DNA of 64,000 nucleotides, from assembly GCA_958296295.1 (NCBI GenBank), contig OY282460.1:3100001-3164000 (forward strand). The letters run 5' to 3'. Within the stretch, counting starts at the first letter, position 1. Each line of letters begins with the position of its first letter. The notes under the pieces are model-generated. The model worked only from the letters and a program-made list of their open reading frames with translations. It ran no database searches and was not told the DNA's origin. This document shows positions 1-11,008 of the stretch, piece by piece. Source of the stretch: an uncultured Pseudomonadales bacterium. Lineage in GTDB: Bacteria; Pseudomonadota; Gammaproteobacteria; Pseudomonadales; Azotimanducaceae. The position numbers and the translations under genes are program-made.

Positions 1-584
1 CAGCCGTTGCGGTCGTTGGTGACGGGCGCCCACAAGCGGCTTTCCACGCCGTCCTTCCAGCTGTCGCGGTCGCCATCCCACTTGCCGCGCTCGTAGGCGG
101 ATCGCAGGCGCCGGTAGGTGGCGAAGTCGCCGCGGCGCGGCGGCTCGAAAAGCGGCGCTTCCTCGGCGTGGTCGGCGGAGACGCGATCCTCCAGCCGGGC
201 GATGCAGAGGTAGCGCCCGCGGCCCTTCGCCAAGGCGAAATCGAACTTCAAGCCGGCGTTCTTGCGCAGGTCCGGCAGGTCGCGCAGCACCACCTGCTCC
301 TGCAGGGCCACGGTTGCGGTGGCGATGACCAAGCGCCGTTTGGCCGCCAGCGCGATGGGAATGGCCGCGAGGCAATAGGCCACCGTTTTGCCGGTGCCGG
401 TGCCCGCCTCCACCACGCACAGGCGCCCGTCTTCGCCGGTGAGCGACCGGGCGATGTCCGCGATCATCTGCCGCTGGCCGCGACGCGCACGGAATCCACG
501 CTTGCCGAGCCAAGTGCGATAGGCGGTCTGGATTGTCTCCTTGAGCTCGTCCGTGAGTTCGTTCGGCCCTGTTTCGGCGGTCAT
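1..584 (-). CDS. dinG: ATP-dependent DNA helicase DinG (N-terminal part; 3' end outside window)
   Basis: Only the first 194 codons are in the window; the gene runs off the left edge. The start is the ATG at 584, giving a protein beginning MTAETGPNEL. A Walker A motif GTGTGKT lies at residues 61-67, preceded by the helicase-typical RRGQRQM segment (about 35-40), and motif Ia-like TATVALQEQ follows. The YLC at about residue 127 fits the first cysteine of the Fe-S cluster of the XPD/DinG family. DinG is a 5'-3' superfamily 2 helicase acting on R-loops and damaged DNA. Family assignment is firm; the exact paralogue (DinG versus YoaA-like) cannot be settled from this fragment. Confidence 0.85.
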   Translation of the reverse strand, partial: MTAETGPNELTDELKETIQTAYRTWLGKRGFRARRGQRQMIADIARSLTGEDGRLCVVEAGTGTGKTVAYCLAAIPIALAAKRRLVIATATVALQEQVVLRDLPDLRKNAGLKFDFALAKGRGRYLCIARLEDRVSADHAEEAPLFEPPRRGDFATYRRLRSAYERGKWDGDRDSWKDGVESRLWAPVTNDRNG

Positions 585-865
585 GCGGTGGCGACTGTTG
601 GGATGTTCGGGGCGCTTTGGCGCACTCTAACCCAAGCGCGGGACCACAGGCTCGTGCAGGCACCCCGGCGCACCGGCGCGCTTTCCGCTTGGCGCTTCGC
701 CGGGGCTGCGCCGGCGGTTGAGACTGGCCGCGCTGGCAACCGTGGTTGCCAAGCGAACAATACGGGTTGGTGTTATAGTTCGCACCGCCAAGAACGGCCC
801 GAGGCGTTGGGTCGCAAGGCTCGCTAGGAGGACAACAGGCGGATTATCGCTTCCGTATGCTGAAC

Positions 866-942
866 AGGCGCGTAGCTCAGTTGGTTAGAGCATCACCTTG
901 ACATGGTGGGGGTCGTTGGTTCGAATCCAATCGCGCCTACCA
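866..942 (+). tRNA. tRNA-Val (anticodon GAC)
   Basis: Full cloverleaf: a 7-bp acceptor stem AGGCGCG/CGCGCCT, D-arm with GCTC/GAGC, anticodon stem TCACC/GGTGG with loop TTGACAT (anticodon GAC), T-arm GTTGG-TTCGAAT-CCAAT, discriminator A and an encoded CCA. It lies alone between dinG and infC. A TATAGT at 774-779 could be its -10 element, but no good -35 is correctly spaced. Confidence 0.97.
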
Positions 943-1038
943 ACGCCTCGGCAGGGCCGTGGCGGCCGTGTGGGGAGGTTGGCCTGCAAGCGTGCCCGTC
1001 GTGCGCCAAAAGCGCAGGATCCTGTAGGAGATCCGCTA

Positions 1039-1067
1039 TTGTCGGCGTAGTGTCGCGCCATTAGAAT
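1039..1067 (+). promoter_or_regulatory. Sigma-70 type promoter for the infC operon
   Basis: TTGTCG (1039-1044) and TAGAAT (1062-1067) are separated by exactly 17 bp and sit about 85 bp before the infC start, with no gene between. This is the best promoter match upstream of infC-rpmI-rplT-pheST. Inferred from sequence only. Confidence 0.5.
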
Positions 1068-1151
1068 CCCCGTGATTGTTGGGGTGCCGCCGGCTAGGCG
1101 CCGGTGGTTTGCTGGGCGCGGACAAACGCCCGTGCCGCAAAGGAGATGCCT

Positions 1152-1691
1152 ATCAAGAGATCGAACGCCAAGCCCACCGAGCGGGCCGTGTTGAACGACG
1201 ACATAACCGCTTACCAGGTGCGCCTCATCGGTGCCGACGGCAGCCAAGTCGGCATCGTCCCGCGCGAGGAAGCGCTAACCGAGGCGCGCAGCCACAGTTT
1301 GGATCTGGTGTTGATAGCGCCGGATGCCGAGCCGCCGGTGGTGAAGGTGATGGATTACGGCAAGCACCTTTTCGTGCAGAAAAAGGCCAAGGCCGCGCAA
1401 CGCAAGCGGCAGAAACAGATTCACGTCAAGGAAGTGAAGTTCAGGCCCGGCACCGAAGAGGGCGACTACCGAGTCAAACTCCGCAACCTCACCCGGTTTC
1501 TGGAAGAGGGCGACAAAGCGAAGGTGAGCCTGCGCTTCAAAGGCCGCGAAATGGCGCATCCAGAGCTCGGCCTGACGTTGCTCAAGCGTGTGGAGGAGGA
1601 TTTGGACGAGCTGGCCAGCATCGAAACCGCGCCGCGCTTCGAGGGTCGTCAGATGACGATGGTGCTGGCGCCGAGAAAACGGCGCAAATAG
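1152..1691 (+). CDS. infC: Translation initiation factor IF-3, probable AUC start
   Basis: IF-3 binds the 30S subunit and policces start codon and initiator tRNA choice. The product has both domains: the N-terminal part ([14 protein letters not shown], then [13 protein letters not shown]), a basic linker and the C-terminal part ([42 protein letters not shown]). From the ATC at 1152 it is 179 aa, close to the 180 aa of E. coli. The AGGAG at 1141-1145 is 6 bp before this ATC, but it directly abuts the only nearby ATG (1146), leaving no spacer. A rare AUU/AUC start is a known infC feature used for autoregulation. First gene of the IF3-L35-L20-PheST-IHF cluster. Confidence 0.9.
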   Translation: MKRSNAKPTERAVLNDDITAYQVRLIGADGSQVGIVPREEALTEARSHSLDLVLIAPDAEPPVVKVMDYGKHLFVQKKAKAAQRKRQKQIHVKEVKFRPGTEEGDYRVKLRNLTRFLEEGDKAKVSLRFKGREMAHPELGLTLLKRVEEDLDELASIETAPRFEGRQMTMVLAPRKRRK

Positions 1692-1808
1692 CGTCAGGGC
1701 CCGCGGCCCGAAGCCGCAAGGCGACGGGGCGAAGGACGGGCCGGAACACAAGAGCCGCGCCGGGCCCGGCTTGAGCCCGTCGCGCCAACGAACACCTAGG
1801 AGACAATC

Positions 1809-2009
1809 ATGCCGAAACTCAAGACCAACCGCGGCGCGGCGAAACGGTTTCGCCGCACCGCCAAGGGCTTCAAGCACAAGCGCTCGAACAAGAGCCACAT
1901 CCTCACCAAGATGGCGCCGAAGCGCAAGCGCCGCTTGCGAGGCTTCAAGCCGCTCTCCGCGGCGGATTTGGCCGCCGTCAAGCGCATGGTGCCCAAGAAG
2001 GGCCGGTAG
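1809..2009 (+). CDS. rpmI: 50S ribosomal protein L35
   Basis: A 66-aa, strongly basic protein starting [17 protein letters not shown], with the family signature KTxxxxAKRF and ending MVPKKGR. A good ribosome binding site (AGGAG) lies 7 bp upstream. It sits between infC and rplT as in most bacteria. In well-studied relatives L20 represses this operon; no leader structure was worked out here. Confidence 0.98.
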   Translation: MPKLKTNRGAAKRFRRTAKGFKHKRSNKSHILTKMAPKRKRRLRGFKPLSAADLAAVKRMVPKKGR

Positions 2010-2024
2010 GGTTCGGAGAGCAAC

Positions 2025-3505
<1,481 letters not shown>

Positions 3506-3512
3506 ACGCGCC

Positions 3513-5960
3513 ATGAGATTCAGCGCCCGATGGCTTCGGCAGTGGGTGCCGACCGATCTCGCGACGGAGGCCCTCTGCGATCTGCTCACCAACGCCGGTC
3601 TTGAGGTGGAACGCGCCGAGCCCGTCGCCGGCGGCTTCTCCGGCGTGGTCGTCGCCGATGTCGTGGCGGTGCGCCCGCACCCCAACGCCGAAAAACTGCG
3701 TGTCTGCGAAGTGGATGCGGGAGGCGAACGCCTGCCGGTGGTTTGCGGCGCGCCGAACGCCCGCGCCGGCTTGAAGACGGCCTTCGCCCCCGCGGGCGCG
3801 AAATTGCCCGGCGGGCCGGTGCGGCAGGCGGTTTTGCGCGGCGTGGCGTCGCACGGAATGCTGTGCAGCGCCGCCGAATTGGGTCTCGGCGCCGACCACA
3901 GCGGCATCATGGAAATAGACGGCCACGTTTTCGAGCAGTCACCGGCGAGTTTGGCCGCCGGCACGGATCTGTCCGCCGCCCTGCACTTGGACGACGTGGC
4001 TATCGAACTCGCCCTCACGCCAAACCGCGGCGACTGCCTGGGCATTCGCGGGCTGGCACGCGAACTGGCCCTGCTAAGCGGTGTTCCGGTGACGCCGCCG
4101 CCGTTGAGCCCGGTGCCGGCCACCTGCGAAGCGACGTTTCCTGTGCGGGTGGAAAATCCGGCCGCCTGCCCGCGCTACCTTGGGCGCGTCATCGAGGGTG
4201 TGGATTTGTCGCGGCCAACGCCGCTTTGGCTGCGCGAGCGCTTGCGCCGCTCGGGCCTTCGCGCCATCGACCCCGCCGTGGACGTGACCAACTACGTGCT
4301 GCTCGAACTCGGCCAGCCGATGCACGCCTTCGACCGCGACCGCTTGGACGAGGGCATCGTCGTGCGCGACGCCCGGGACGGCGAGACGCTCACGTTGCTC
4401 GACGGGCGCGCCCTGCGTTTTGACGAGGCGGTGCGCGAGGACGCGCCGCCGTTGCTCATCACCCACGCCGCCGGGCCAGTGGCTCTCGCCGGTGTCATGG
4501 GTGGCACCCGTAGCGGCGTCTCGCCGGCCACGCGCAGTTTGTTCTTGGAGTGCGCCTTTTTCGCGCCCTTGGGCATCGGCGCAACGGCGCGGCGGTTCGG
4601 CTTGCACACGGACGCGTCGCACCGCTACGAACGGGGCGTGGATTTCGGGATGCAGACGGAGGCGTTGGAACGCGCCACCAGCCTGCTGCTCGCCATCGTC
4701 GGCGGTCGCGCGGGGCCGGTGGTGGAAGCCACGAGCGAACGTCATTTGCCGCGCCGGCCGCGCGTGGCGCTGCGCAAAGCGCGCCTCGATCGCCTGGTTG
4801 GCGAGGAGGTGCCGCCGGCCGTGGTGGCCCGCGTGCTGCGTCGGCTGGACATGCCGCCAGCGGTGGCCGGCGAAGGCGATGACACGGTGTGGACCGTGAC
4901 GCCGCCCAGCCACCGCTTCGACATCGCCATCGAGGAGGACTTGGTGGAGGAAGTGCTGCGCGTATACGGCTACAACGAGTTCGCAAGCCGCGTGCCGTTG
5001 GCGCCGATGCGGCTCGCGCGCAAGCCCTCGAACACGCTGCAGGAACGGCAGCTAGAGGATCTGCTGGCGCAGCTTGGCTACGCCGAGGCGGTGACGTTCA
5101 GCTTCGTCGCGCCATCGGCGGTGGAGTTGCTTGCGCCCGGCGTCACGCCGATCGAGGTGGTCAATCCCGTGTCGAGCGAACACGCGGTGATGCGCACCAA
5201 CCTGCTGCCGGGCCTGCTGGCGGCGCTGCGCTACAACCTGGCCCGCCAAGCGCGCCGGGTGCGCCTGTTCGAGATCGGCCAGTGTTTCGCGCCCAAGGCC
5301 GGCGGCGGGAGGCGCGGCGAAGCCGCCGCGGACACGGTGACGCAAGAGACGCTTGTGGGTAGCGTGCTCTACGGCCCGCGCGAGGAACACAGCTGGGCGC
5401 ATGCCGCCGCCGCCGCGGATTTCTTCGACGCCAAGGGAGATGTGGAGCGCGTGCTGGCATTGGGAGGCGCCGCCGCGTTGTTCGAGGCGGCCGACGATCC
5501 GATCTTGCATCCGGGGCAGTCCGCGACGGTGCGCATCGATGGCGCCGTCGCCGGCCGCGTCGGTCGCTTGCATCCCGAAATCGAGGCGGCGTTGGATTTG
5601 CCGCCCGGCGTGTTCGTGTTCGAACTTCGCGCCGACGCGGTGTTGGCGTTTCGACCACGCCGCCATGCGCCGGTGTCGCGCCAACCGCAGGTGCGCCGGG
5701 ATCTCGCGTTGGTGGTGGCGAACGACGTTCCGGCAGCGCGGTTGGAGGAAGTGGCGCGGCAGGCCTTGGGGAATCGGATTGTCGGATTCGATCTCTTCGA
5801 CCTCTACGTTGGGGAAGCGGTTGGCGCCGAAGAAAAGAGCGTGGCCATAGGCTTGACCTTGCAGCATCCTTCGCGCACCCTTGCCGCTACCGACATCGAC
5901 AAGCTCTTGCAAATGGCGATCGGCGCGTTCGAGGCCGAGCTTGGGGCGCGTTTGCGGTAA
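3513..5960 (+). CDS. pheT: Phenylalanine-tRNA ligase beta subunit
   Basis: 815 aa, near the usual 795-800. Domains in order: an EMAP/Trbp111-type tRNA-binding domain (about residues 39-150, with [17 protein letters not shown] and [14 protein letters not shown]); the B3/B4 editing region; the B5 domain; the catalytic-like core with [13 protein letters not shown]; and the C-terminal anticodon-binding FDX-ACB domain (about 720-815). It pairs with PheS and edits mischarged Tyr-tRNA-Phe. It is followed by ihfA, as in enterics and pseudomonads. Confidence 0.97.
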   Translation: MRFSARWLRQWVPTDLATEALCDLLTNAGLEVERAEPVAGGFSGVVVADVVAVRPHPNAEKLRVCEVDAGGERLPVVCGAPNARAGLKTAFAPAGAKLPGGPVRQAVLRGVASHGMLCSAAELGLGADHSGIMEIDGHVFEQSPASLAAGTDLSAALHLDDVAIELALTPNRGDCLGIRGLARELALLSGVPVTPPPLSPVPATCEATFPVRVENPAACPRYLGRVIEGVDLSRPTPLWLRERLRRSGLRAIDPAVDVTNYVLLELGQPMHAFDRDRLDEGIVVRDARDGETLTLLDGRALRFDEAVREDAPPLLITHAAGPVALAGVMGGTRSGVSPATRSLFLECAFFAPLGIGATARRFGLHTDASHRYERGVDFGMQTEALERATSLLLAIVGGRAGPVVEATSERHLPRRPRVALRKARLDRLVGEEVPPAVVARVLRRLDMPPAVAGEGDDTVWTVTPPSHRFDIAIEEDLVEEVLRVYGYNEFASRVPLAPMRLARKPSNTLQERQLEDLLAQLGYAEAVTFSFVAPSAVELLAPGVTPIEVVNPVSSEHAVMRTNLLPGLLAALRYNLARQARRVRLFEIGQCFAPKAGGGRRGEAAADTVTQETLVGSVLYGPREEHSWAHAAAAADFFDAKGDVERVLALGGAAALFEAADDPILHPGQSATVRIDGAVAGRVGRLHPEIEAALDLPPGVFVFELRADAVLAFRPRRHAPVSRQPQVRRDLALVVANDVPAARLEEVARQALGNRIVGFDLFDLYVGEAVGAEEKSVAIGLTLQHPSRTLAATDIDKLLQMAIGAFEAELGARLR

Positions 5961-6096
5961 GCGTTCCGTGCTTGGTGGCGCGACGCGGCTGCGGCGCGCG
6001 AACCGCGGCCAGGGGAAACGGCTGCAACCCGTGGGCCAACGGTTGGTCTATGCGGCAAATGAAAGGGGTAGAGGGACGCGGAATGGGGGCGACGGG

Positions 6097-6420
6097 TTGA
6101 GCGTTTTGACCAAGGCGCGGATGGCGGAGATGCTGTGCGACGAACTCGGCTTCAGCCGCCGCGAGGCCAAAGAGACGGTGGAGTCTTTCTTCGAGGCCAT
6201 CAGCGCGACGCTCGGCGATGGCGAAATGGTCAAGTTGTCGGGTTTCGGCAACTTTCAGCTCCGCGACAAGCGGCAGCGGCCGGGGCGCAATCCAAGGACC
6301 GGCGAGAGCGTACCCGTCTTGAAACGCCGGGTGGTCACCTTCCGCCCCAGCCAGAAGCTGCGCGGGCATGTCGCGACGACGTTGTCCGAGGCTGCCGAGA
6401 AAACGGAACGAGCGGGTTAG
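6097..6420 (+). CDS. ihfA: Integration host factor alpha subunit
   Basis: IHF is a DNA-bending heterodimer used in recombination, replication and transcription. The 107-aa product shows the full DNABII fold: [17 protein letters not shown], then [14 protein letters not shown] and the minor-groove arm [13 protein letters not shown], which holds the intercalating proline. The TTG at 6097 was chosen because it gives the family N-terminus (MSVLTKA, compare MALTKA) and has a G-rich stretch upstream; the ATG at 6121 would cut off the conserved LTKA. Position after pheT supports alpha rather than beta. Confidence 0.93.
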   Translation: MSVLTKARMAEMLCDELGFSRREAKETVESFFEAISATLGDGEMVKLSGFGNFQLRDKRQRPGRNPRTGESVPVLKRRVVTFRPSQKLRGHVATTLSEAAEKTERAG

Positions 6421-6821
6421 ACGCAACCGGCACCGCAACCGAGGCGGCCAAACCGCTGGCCAAACCACGGTCAGATGGAATGCCCTCCCTACGGAACAGT
6501 TTGTACTGATCGGCCCTTTCCGCCGAGGAGAAATGTCCGCGGCCGCCGCCCGGTAGAGCGCACCAAGACTCTGCGCGGCAGGAACGGCAGCAGAATCTTG
6601 GCGCCAACGGGTGCGCGACGGTGTGCTTCTAGCACGCGGTAGACCATCGCCGCGGCTCGGCGCGGCCAATGGCCTCGCGCTGCGCCAGCTTCAACCACCA
6701 GGCGTTCTTTCACAAGTCTCTCGCCACCCGCGACACGCGGCTGCCCCAGGGCAGGTCCGGGTGGAGCGGAGAGTGCTTGCGCACCGGGATGAATATGTTG
6801 TGCGGGCCTGCGCGTTTCTTG
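6421..6821. other. Gene-free stretch between ihfA and the SOS promoter
   Basis: About 400 bp with no convincing gene. Minus-strand reading frames here are broken and match no family I recognise; they could be remnants of a lost gene. No clear terminator with a T-run was found after ihfA. Confidence 0.4.
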
Positions 6822-6849
6822 TTGACAAGTCGCCGTTACTGGATACAAT
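6822..6849 (+). promoter_or_regulatory. Strong sigma-70 promoter upstream of the DUF222 gene
   Basis: Consensus TTGACA (6822-6827) and TACAAT (6844-6849) with a 16-bp spacer, about 150 bp before the start at 7000. The -10 element lies inside a palindromic LexA-like operator, so the promoter should be shut while a repressor is bound. Confidence 0.75.
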
Positions 6850-6858
6850 ACCAGTAAC
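6835..6858. promoter_or_regulatory. LexA (SOS) box
   Basis: A CTG-N10-CAG operator at 6839-6854 with a TA-rich centre (GATACAATAC) fits the gammaproteobacterial LexA consensus. It is extended to a perfect 8-bp inverted repeat GTTACTGG/CCAGTAAC with an 8-bp centre. It overlaps the spacer and the -10 element of the promoter, as in a classic SOS repressor site. Confidence 0.75.
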
Positions 6859-6999
6859 AGTTCGAAGGCCACGGTTGGCGGCACGCCCCGAGGCGGCCCA
6901 GTTTGGCACGGCAGCGGTGTTGGAGATTGCGCTCCAGCGGGCCGGTCAACGGCCTTGGCCACGGATGTTCACGTCAGCAGCTCATCAAAGGAGCCGAGC

Positions 7000-7527
7000 A
7001 TGAATGCGACTACCCCCGTTTCCAACACGCCCTCCACCACGCTTTCCAGCGAACCCTCCACGCCGATTGCTAGCCCGTCCCCGGCTTGCAGCCCCTCCCC
7101 CACAACCGACATTTCCCATGCGGCAGCCCTTGAGGAGAGCTACCGGGAGGTCATCCGGCAGTTTTGCCGGTACCTCGTGCGGCTGCGCGAGTTCGACCTG
7201 CACCGCGGCTACCGGCCGCGCGTCAAAGGCCGCGCAAAGGCGGCCAACACGCCAGAGTGGCTGCGTCTGGGATGTGGCGCCAAGACGGCAACCACCGCCG
7301 AGCACCTGCGCGTCGCCTATTCGCTACTCAGCATTCCCGAAATAGAATCCGCTTTCGGGAACGGCGAACTGTCCTACGTCAAGGTTCGGGCGCTCGCACG
7401 GGTCGCGAACGCTTCAACGGAGTCTTCGATGTTGGATTTCGCTCGGGTGATGACGGATTCGCAGGTCGAGGAGTATTGCCGCCGAATGCAGCGGGAATCG
7501 TGCAGCAAAACGCACAAGACCGCTTGA
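7000..7527 (+). pseudogene. Truncated DUF222 (13E12-type) protein lacking its HNH nuclease domain
   Basis: 175 aa from the ATG at 7000, which has AAAGGAG 8 bp upstream. After a low-complexity Ser/Thr/Pro leader (residues 1-40) comes a DUF222-like segment: helix EESYREVIRQFCRYLVRLREFDL, then AEHLRVAYSLLSIPEIESAFGNGELSY and VKVRALARVA. Full members continue for about 200-300 residues and end in an HNH endonuclease; here a TGA stops the frame after CSKTHKTA and no HNH motif follows. In mycobacteria, 13E12/DUF222 genes are known LexA targets, which matches the SOS box here. Either a decayed gene or a short functional form; decay seems more likely. Confidence 0.6.
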
Positions 7528-7551
7528 CACCGGATCTGTGCCGAATATCTG
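7524..7551 (+). promoter_or_regulatory. Possible promoter for the ArsC-like gene
   Basis: TTGACA (7524-7529) and TATCTG (7546-7551) with a 16-bp spacer, about 90 bp before the gene at 7639. A second -10-like TATACT lies at 7597-7602 without a good -35. Sequence match only. Confidence 0.35.
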
Positions 7552-7638
7552 CCCGCACTGCGGCGGTGTCGCACAATTCTCAAGCAGCGGCCCGGCTATA
7601 CTCCTTTTCCACAATCGCAACGGAGCAAAGAGGTTTGG

Positions 7639-7998
7639 ATGGCTGATGTGGATCCCGTGGTGGTTTACCACAACCCCGCGTGCGGCAAATGTCGTGGCGC
7701 GTTGGCGATTCTGAACGAGCTCGATGTGGCGTTCGACACCGTGGAGTATTTGCGCGATCCGCTCGACGAGGAAGGTCTGCGGCACCTTCTCGGCTTGCTG
7801 GACGGCCCGCCGGCGAACTTGGTGCGCAAGGATGGGCACTTCAAGGAACTTGGCCTGTCGGCTGCGGACTACACCACTGTCGACGCGGTTGCCAAGTTGC
7901 TGGCCGAGCATCCGCGGCTCATGCAACGGCCGGTGGTCGTGCGCGGCAAGCGGGCGTTGATCGCGCGTCCGTCGGAGCTCGTGACGTCGCTGCTTTGA
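7639..7998 (+). CDS. ArsC-family arsenate reductase-like protein
   Basis: 119 aa, the usual size for glutaredoxin-dependent ArsC/YffB-type thioredoxin-fold proteins. The redox motif is HNPACGKCR (Cys15 at the position of E. coli ArsC Cys12). A second cysteine at residue 18 gives a CxxC, which E. coli ArsC lacks. The family's later landmarks are present: the LVRKDG region and the RPVVVRGKRALIARP segment with the conserved arginines. No ars operon genes are nearby, so arsenate as substrate is not assured. Confidence 0.8.
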   Translation: MADVDPVVVYHNPACGKCRGALAILNELDVAFDTVEYLRDPLDEEGLRHLLGLLDGPPANLVRKDGHFKELGLSAADYTTVDAVAKLLAEHPRLMQRPVVVRGKRALIARPSELVTSLL

Positions 7999-8094
7999 GA
8001 GCCGGCGGCGAGCTCGCCCAACGCGCCGCGTGCCGCGGCGTTCGCGCCGCGCCGACCGGCATCCCGCGGTTAGCGGTGCTGCGCGCCTGACGCC

Positions 8095-8967
8095 ATGGCC
8101 GGCACCGCGCCGTCCAAAGTCGTCGCGCTGGGCGTGGAATACGATGGCGGTCCGTTTCACGGTTTCCAACGCCAAGCGAGCGCCGTGTCCGTGCAAGCGG
8201 TTCTGGAAGAGGCGGCGGCACGGGTCGCCAACGAACCAGTGCGCCTCGTGGCGGCCGGCCGCACCGATGCCGGCGTTCACGCGACGCAGCAGGTCGTGAG
8301 CTTTCGCACCGTCGCCGCACGCTCCACCGAAGCGTGGCGGCGCGGCATCTCGAGCCTCACGCCGCCGACCGTGGGCGTTGTCTGGGCCACCGTGTGCGAG
8401 GCGGGCTTCAACGCTCGCCATGACGCGCTGTGGCGGCGGTACGTCTATCTCTATTGCGACGCCGCCGAACGGCCGGTGCTCCACCGCGCTCTGGTGGCTT
8501 GGGCGCGCCCGCTTGACCGGCCGCTAAACGTCGAGGCCATGCAACACGCCGCGCAAGCCTTGCTCGGCGAGCACGATTTCTCCGCTTTTCGCGCCGCCGG
8601 TTGCCAATCCCGCTCGCCGTGGCGACGGGTGGATGCCATCGAAGTGCGGCGTGTGGGGGCGTTTGTCACTATAGACATCACCGCCAACGCTTTCCTGCTG
8701 CGCATGGTGCGCAACATCGCCGGCGCCTTGCGCGCCGTCGGTGCCGGCGAACTGGCCGAGGACGCAGTCGGCGCGCTGCTGCACGGCGGCGATCGCACGA
8801 AAGCACCTCCGACGGCACCGCCCCAAGGGCTCTATCTGGTCGGCGTCGGCTATCGAGATATGCCATTGCCGACGCGACAGCCGCCGCTGCTTGCTGCCCG
8901 CTCGCCGCCACCATCCGCCGCGTTGGCGACCGGCCCGGCAAGGCCCGTGGTTCGCTCCGGGTGCTAG
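8095..8967 (+). CDS. truA: tRNA pseudouridine(38-40) synthase TruA
   Basis: Makes pseudouridine at positions 38-40 of the tRNA anticodon stem-loop. The 290-aa product starts with the VALGVEYDGGPFHGFQRQ segment and has the catalytic-loop motif AAGRTDAGVHATQQV, with the catalytic Asp at about residue 58. The HDFSAFRAAGCQSRSPWR and FLLRMVRNIAGALRAVGAGE motifs follow. A poorly conserved Pro/Ala-rich tail of about 25 residues extends past the usual end. It heads the trpF-trpB-trpA-folC cluster, its usual gammaproteobacterial setting. Confidence 0.96.
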   Translation: MAGTAPSKVVALGVEYDGGPFHGFQRQASAVSVQAVLEEAAARVANEPVRLVAAGRTDAGVHATQQVVSFRTVAARSTEAWRRGISSLTPPTVGVVWATVCEAGFNARHDALWRRYVYLYCDAAERPVLHRALVAWARPLDRPLNVEAMQHAAQALLGEHDFSAFRAAGCQSRSPWRRVDAIEVRRVGAFVTIDITANAFLLRMVRNIAGALRAVGAGELAEDAVGALLHGGDRTKAPPTAPPQGLYLVGVGYRDMPLPTRQPPLLAARSPPPSAALATGPARPVVRSGC

Positions 8968-9068
8968 AATCCCTTTCGACTTTTGCGAGCAAAGCCGCGA
9001 GCCCAATTCGCGGCTCGTCCGCACCGCCTCAAGCAGCGGCTGGAGCAGGTTGGTTCAAGCGCCGCGAA

Positions 9069-9740
9069 ATGGAACGCAACACTTCACCGGGCGGCACGTC
9101 TCGGCGCAACATCTCGCCCGTTGGTCGCGTCCGGGTGAAGATCTGCGGCGTCACGACCGCGGCGGACGGGCGCATGGCCGCCGAATTGGGGGCGGACGCG
9201 GTTGGCCTCAACTTCCACGCGCGAAGCCCCCGTTCGGTGACGCCGGAAGCCGCCGCCGCCATCGTCCGCGCTTTGCCGCCCTTCGTGGCGACGGTGGGCG
9301 TGTTCGTGGATCCGTCGCCGGAGTTCGTGGTCTCGGTGCTCGAAGTGGCGCCCCTCGATAGCCTGCAATTTCACGGCGACGAGCCCGCCGCCTTCTGCCG
9401 CGGCTTCGGGCGGCCTTACGTCAAAGCGCTTCGCGTGGGGGCGGACTTTCGCTTCGCGCCGTTCTCGCGCCGTTACCCGGACGCCCAAGCGCTGCTGTTG
9501 GACACTTGGGTGGCGAATCGTCCAGGCGGCACCGGCGAGGCGTTCGATTGGACGGCGTGGCCGCGTTCCCGCCGCCCGTTGATACTGGCCGGTGGTCTGC
9601 GCCCGGACAACGTGGCCGCGGCCATCAACGCCACCCGGCCTTGGGCGGTGGACGTGGCGAGTGGCGTGGAAGGCGCGGCGCCGGGCCGCAAACAGCGCGC
9701 CAAAGTGGCCCGCTTTCTCGCCGAGGTGCGCGATGCGTAA
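9069..9740 (+). CDS. trpF: Phosphoribosylanthranilate isomerase
   Basis: TIM-barrel enzyme of tryptophan synthesis converting PRA to CdRP. 223 aa from the ATG at 9069. The catalytic-cysteine motif [10 protein letters not shown] is near the N-terminus; [17 protein letters not shown], the SLQFHGDE segment, LLLDTW and the phosphate-binding [11 protein letters not shown] and VDVASGVEG follow in order. About 19 residues precede the conserved start, so a later start is possible, but no better ATG exists. It overlaps trpB by 8 bp, suggesting coupling. Confidence 0.95.
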   Translation: MERNTSPGGTSRRNISPVGRVRVKICGVTTAADGRMAAELGADAVGLNFHARSPRSVTPEAAAAIVRALPPFVATVGVFVDPSPEFVVSVLEVAPLDSLQFHGDEPAAFCRGFGRPYVKALRVGADFRFAPFSRRYPDAQALLLDTWVANRPGGTGEAFDWTAWPRSRRPLILAGGLRPDNVAAAINATRPWAVDVASGVEGAAPGRKQRAKVARFLAEVRDA

Positions 9741-10947
9741 GCGCAATCGCGATCCGTACGACGCGCCGAACGCGCAAGGACGTTTCGGCGACTACGGCGG
9801 CCGTTTCGTGGCGGAAACGCTCACCCACGCGCTCGACGAACTCGCGCAGCTGTATGCCGAGGTCGCCGAAGACGCGCAATTCCAAACGGCCTTCGCCAAG
9901 CAGCTTGAAGACTACGTCGGCCGGCCCACGCCGCTCTATCCCGCCCGGCGCCTCGCCGCGCACGCAGGCGGCGCGCGCATCTACCTGAAGCGCGAGGATC
10001 TGAACCACACCGGGGCGCACAAGATCAACAACACGGTCGGCCAGGCCATGCTCGCCGAGCGCATGGGCAAGACGCGCGTCATCGCCGAGACCGGGGCGGG
10101 TCAGCATGGCGTCGCCACCGCCACCGTGGCGGCTCGTTTGGGGCTGGACTGCGCCGTCTACATGGGCGAGGAGGACATCGCCCGCCAGAGCCCCAACGTC
10201 TATCGCATGAAGCTGCTCGGCGCCGAGGTCGTGCCGGTGCGTTCCGGTTCCCGCACCTTGAAGGACGCCATGAACGAGGCGATGCGGGACTGGGTGACGA
10301 ATGTGGATCACACCCACTACATCATCGGCAGCGTTGCCGGCCCGCATCCGTATCCGCTGCTGGTGCGCGATTTCCAAGCCGTGATCGGCACCGAAACCAA
10401 AGCGCAGTGCCTGGCCGCGGAAGGGCGGCTGCCAGACCTGCTGGTGGCTTGCGTGGGCGGCGGTTCCAACGCGATGGGACTGTTCCATCCTTTCGCGGAC
10501 GACGACGGCGTGGACATCGTCGGCGTTGAAGCCGGCGGCGACGGATTGGCCACCGGCCGCCACGCCGCCCCGCTCTCGGCAGGGACGCCCGGCGTCTTGC
10601 ACGGCAGCCGCACCTACGTCATGGCGGACGACGACGGCCAGATTCTGGAGACCCATTCGGTGTCCGCCGGCCTCGACTACCCGGGCGTCGGCCCGGAACA
10701 CGCGCATTGGAAAGACACCGGGCGGGCCAAGTACGTCACCGTGACGGACGCCGAGGCGCTTGCGGCTTTTCGGCTGCTGAACCGCACCGAGGGCATCCTG
10801 CCGGCGCTGGAATCCAGCCACGCCCTGGCTTGGGCCGTGGCCGAAGCGGCGCGGCGGCCCGCCACCGACGTGATGGTGGTGAACCTCTCCGGGCGTGGCG
10901 ACAAGGACGTGCAAACAGTGGCCGGCATCGACGGCATCGGCCTCTAA
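9733..10947 (+). CDS. trpB: Tryptophan synthase beta chain
   Basis: PLP enzyme that condenses indole with serine. 404 aa. The PLP lysine lies in HTGAHKINN (Lys97 by my count); the substrate loop [10 protein letters not shown] and the phosphate-binding GGGSNAMG are intact. The ATG at 9733 overlaps the trpF stop. It works as an alpha2-beta2 complex with the downstream trpA product. Confidence 0.98.
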   Translation: MRKRNRDPYDAPNAQGRFGDYGGRFVAETLTHALDELAQLYAEVAEDAQFQTAFAKQLEDYVGRPTPLYPARRLAAHAGGARIYLKREDLNHTGAHKINNTVGQAMLAERMGKTRVIAETGAGQHGVATATVAARLGLDCAVYMGEEDIARQSPNVYRMKLLGAEVVPVRSGSRTLKDAMNEAMRDWVTNVDHTHYIIGSVAGPHPYPLLVRDFQAVIGTETKAQCLAAEGRLPDLLVACVGGGSNAMGLFHPFADDDGVDIVGVEAGGDGLATGRHAAPLSAGTPGVLHGSRTYVMADDDGQILETHSVSAGLDYPGVGPEHAHWKDTGRAKYVTVTDAEALAAFRLLNRTEGILPALESSHALAWAVAEAARRPATDVMVVNLSGRGDKDVQTVAGIDGIGL

Positions 10948-11008
10948 TGACCGGATGCGTTCAGGCGTGTTCGACGAGGTCGATGTGAGCGCCCGCGGAG
11001 GGGGCCAC

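Noticed and set aside
774..779. TATAGT as a -10 element for tRNA-Val
   Set aside because: The only -35-like TTGCCA is 22 bp away; spacing is too long for a confident promoter call.
6489..6962. A 157-codon minus-strand frame upstream of the DUF222 gene
   Set aside because: No recognisable domain, overlaps the SOS promoter, no ribosome binding site; other frames here contain stops, so at most an old remnant.
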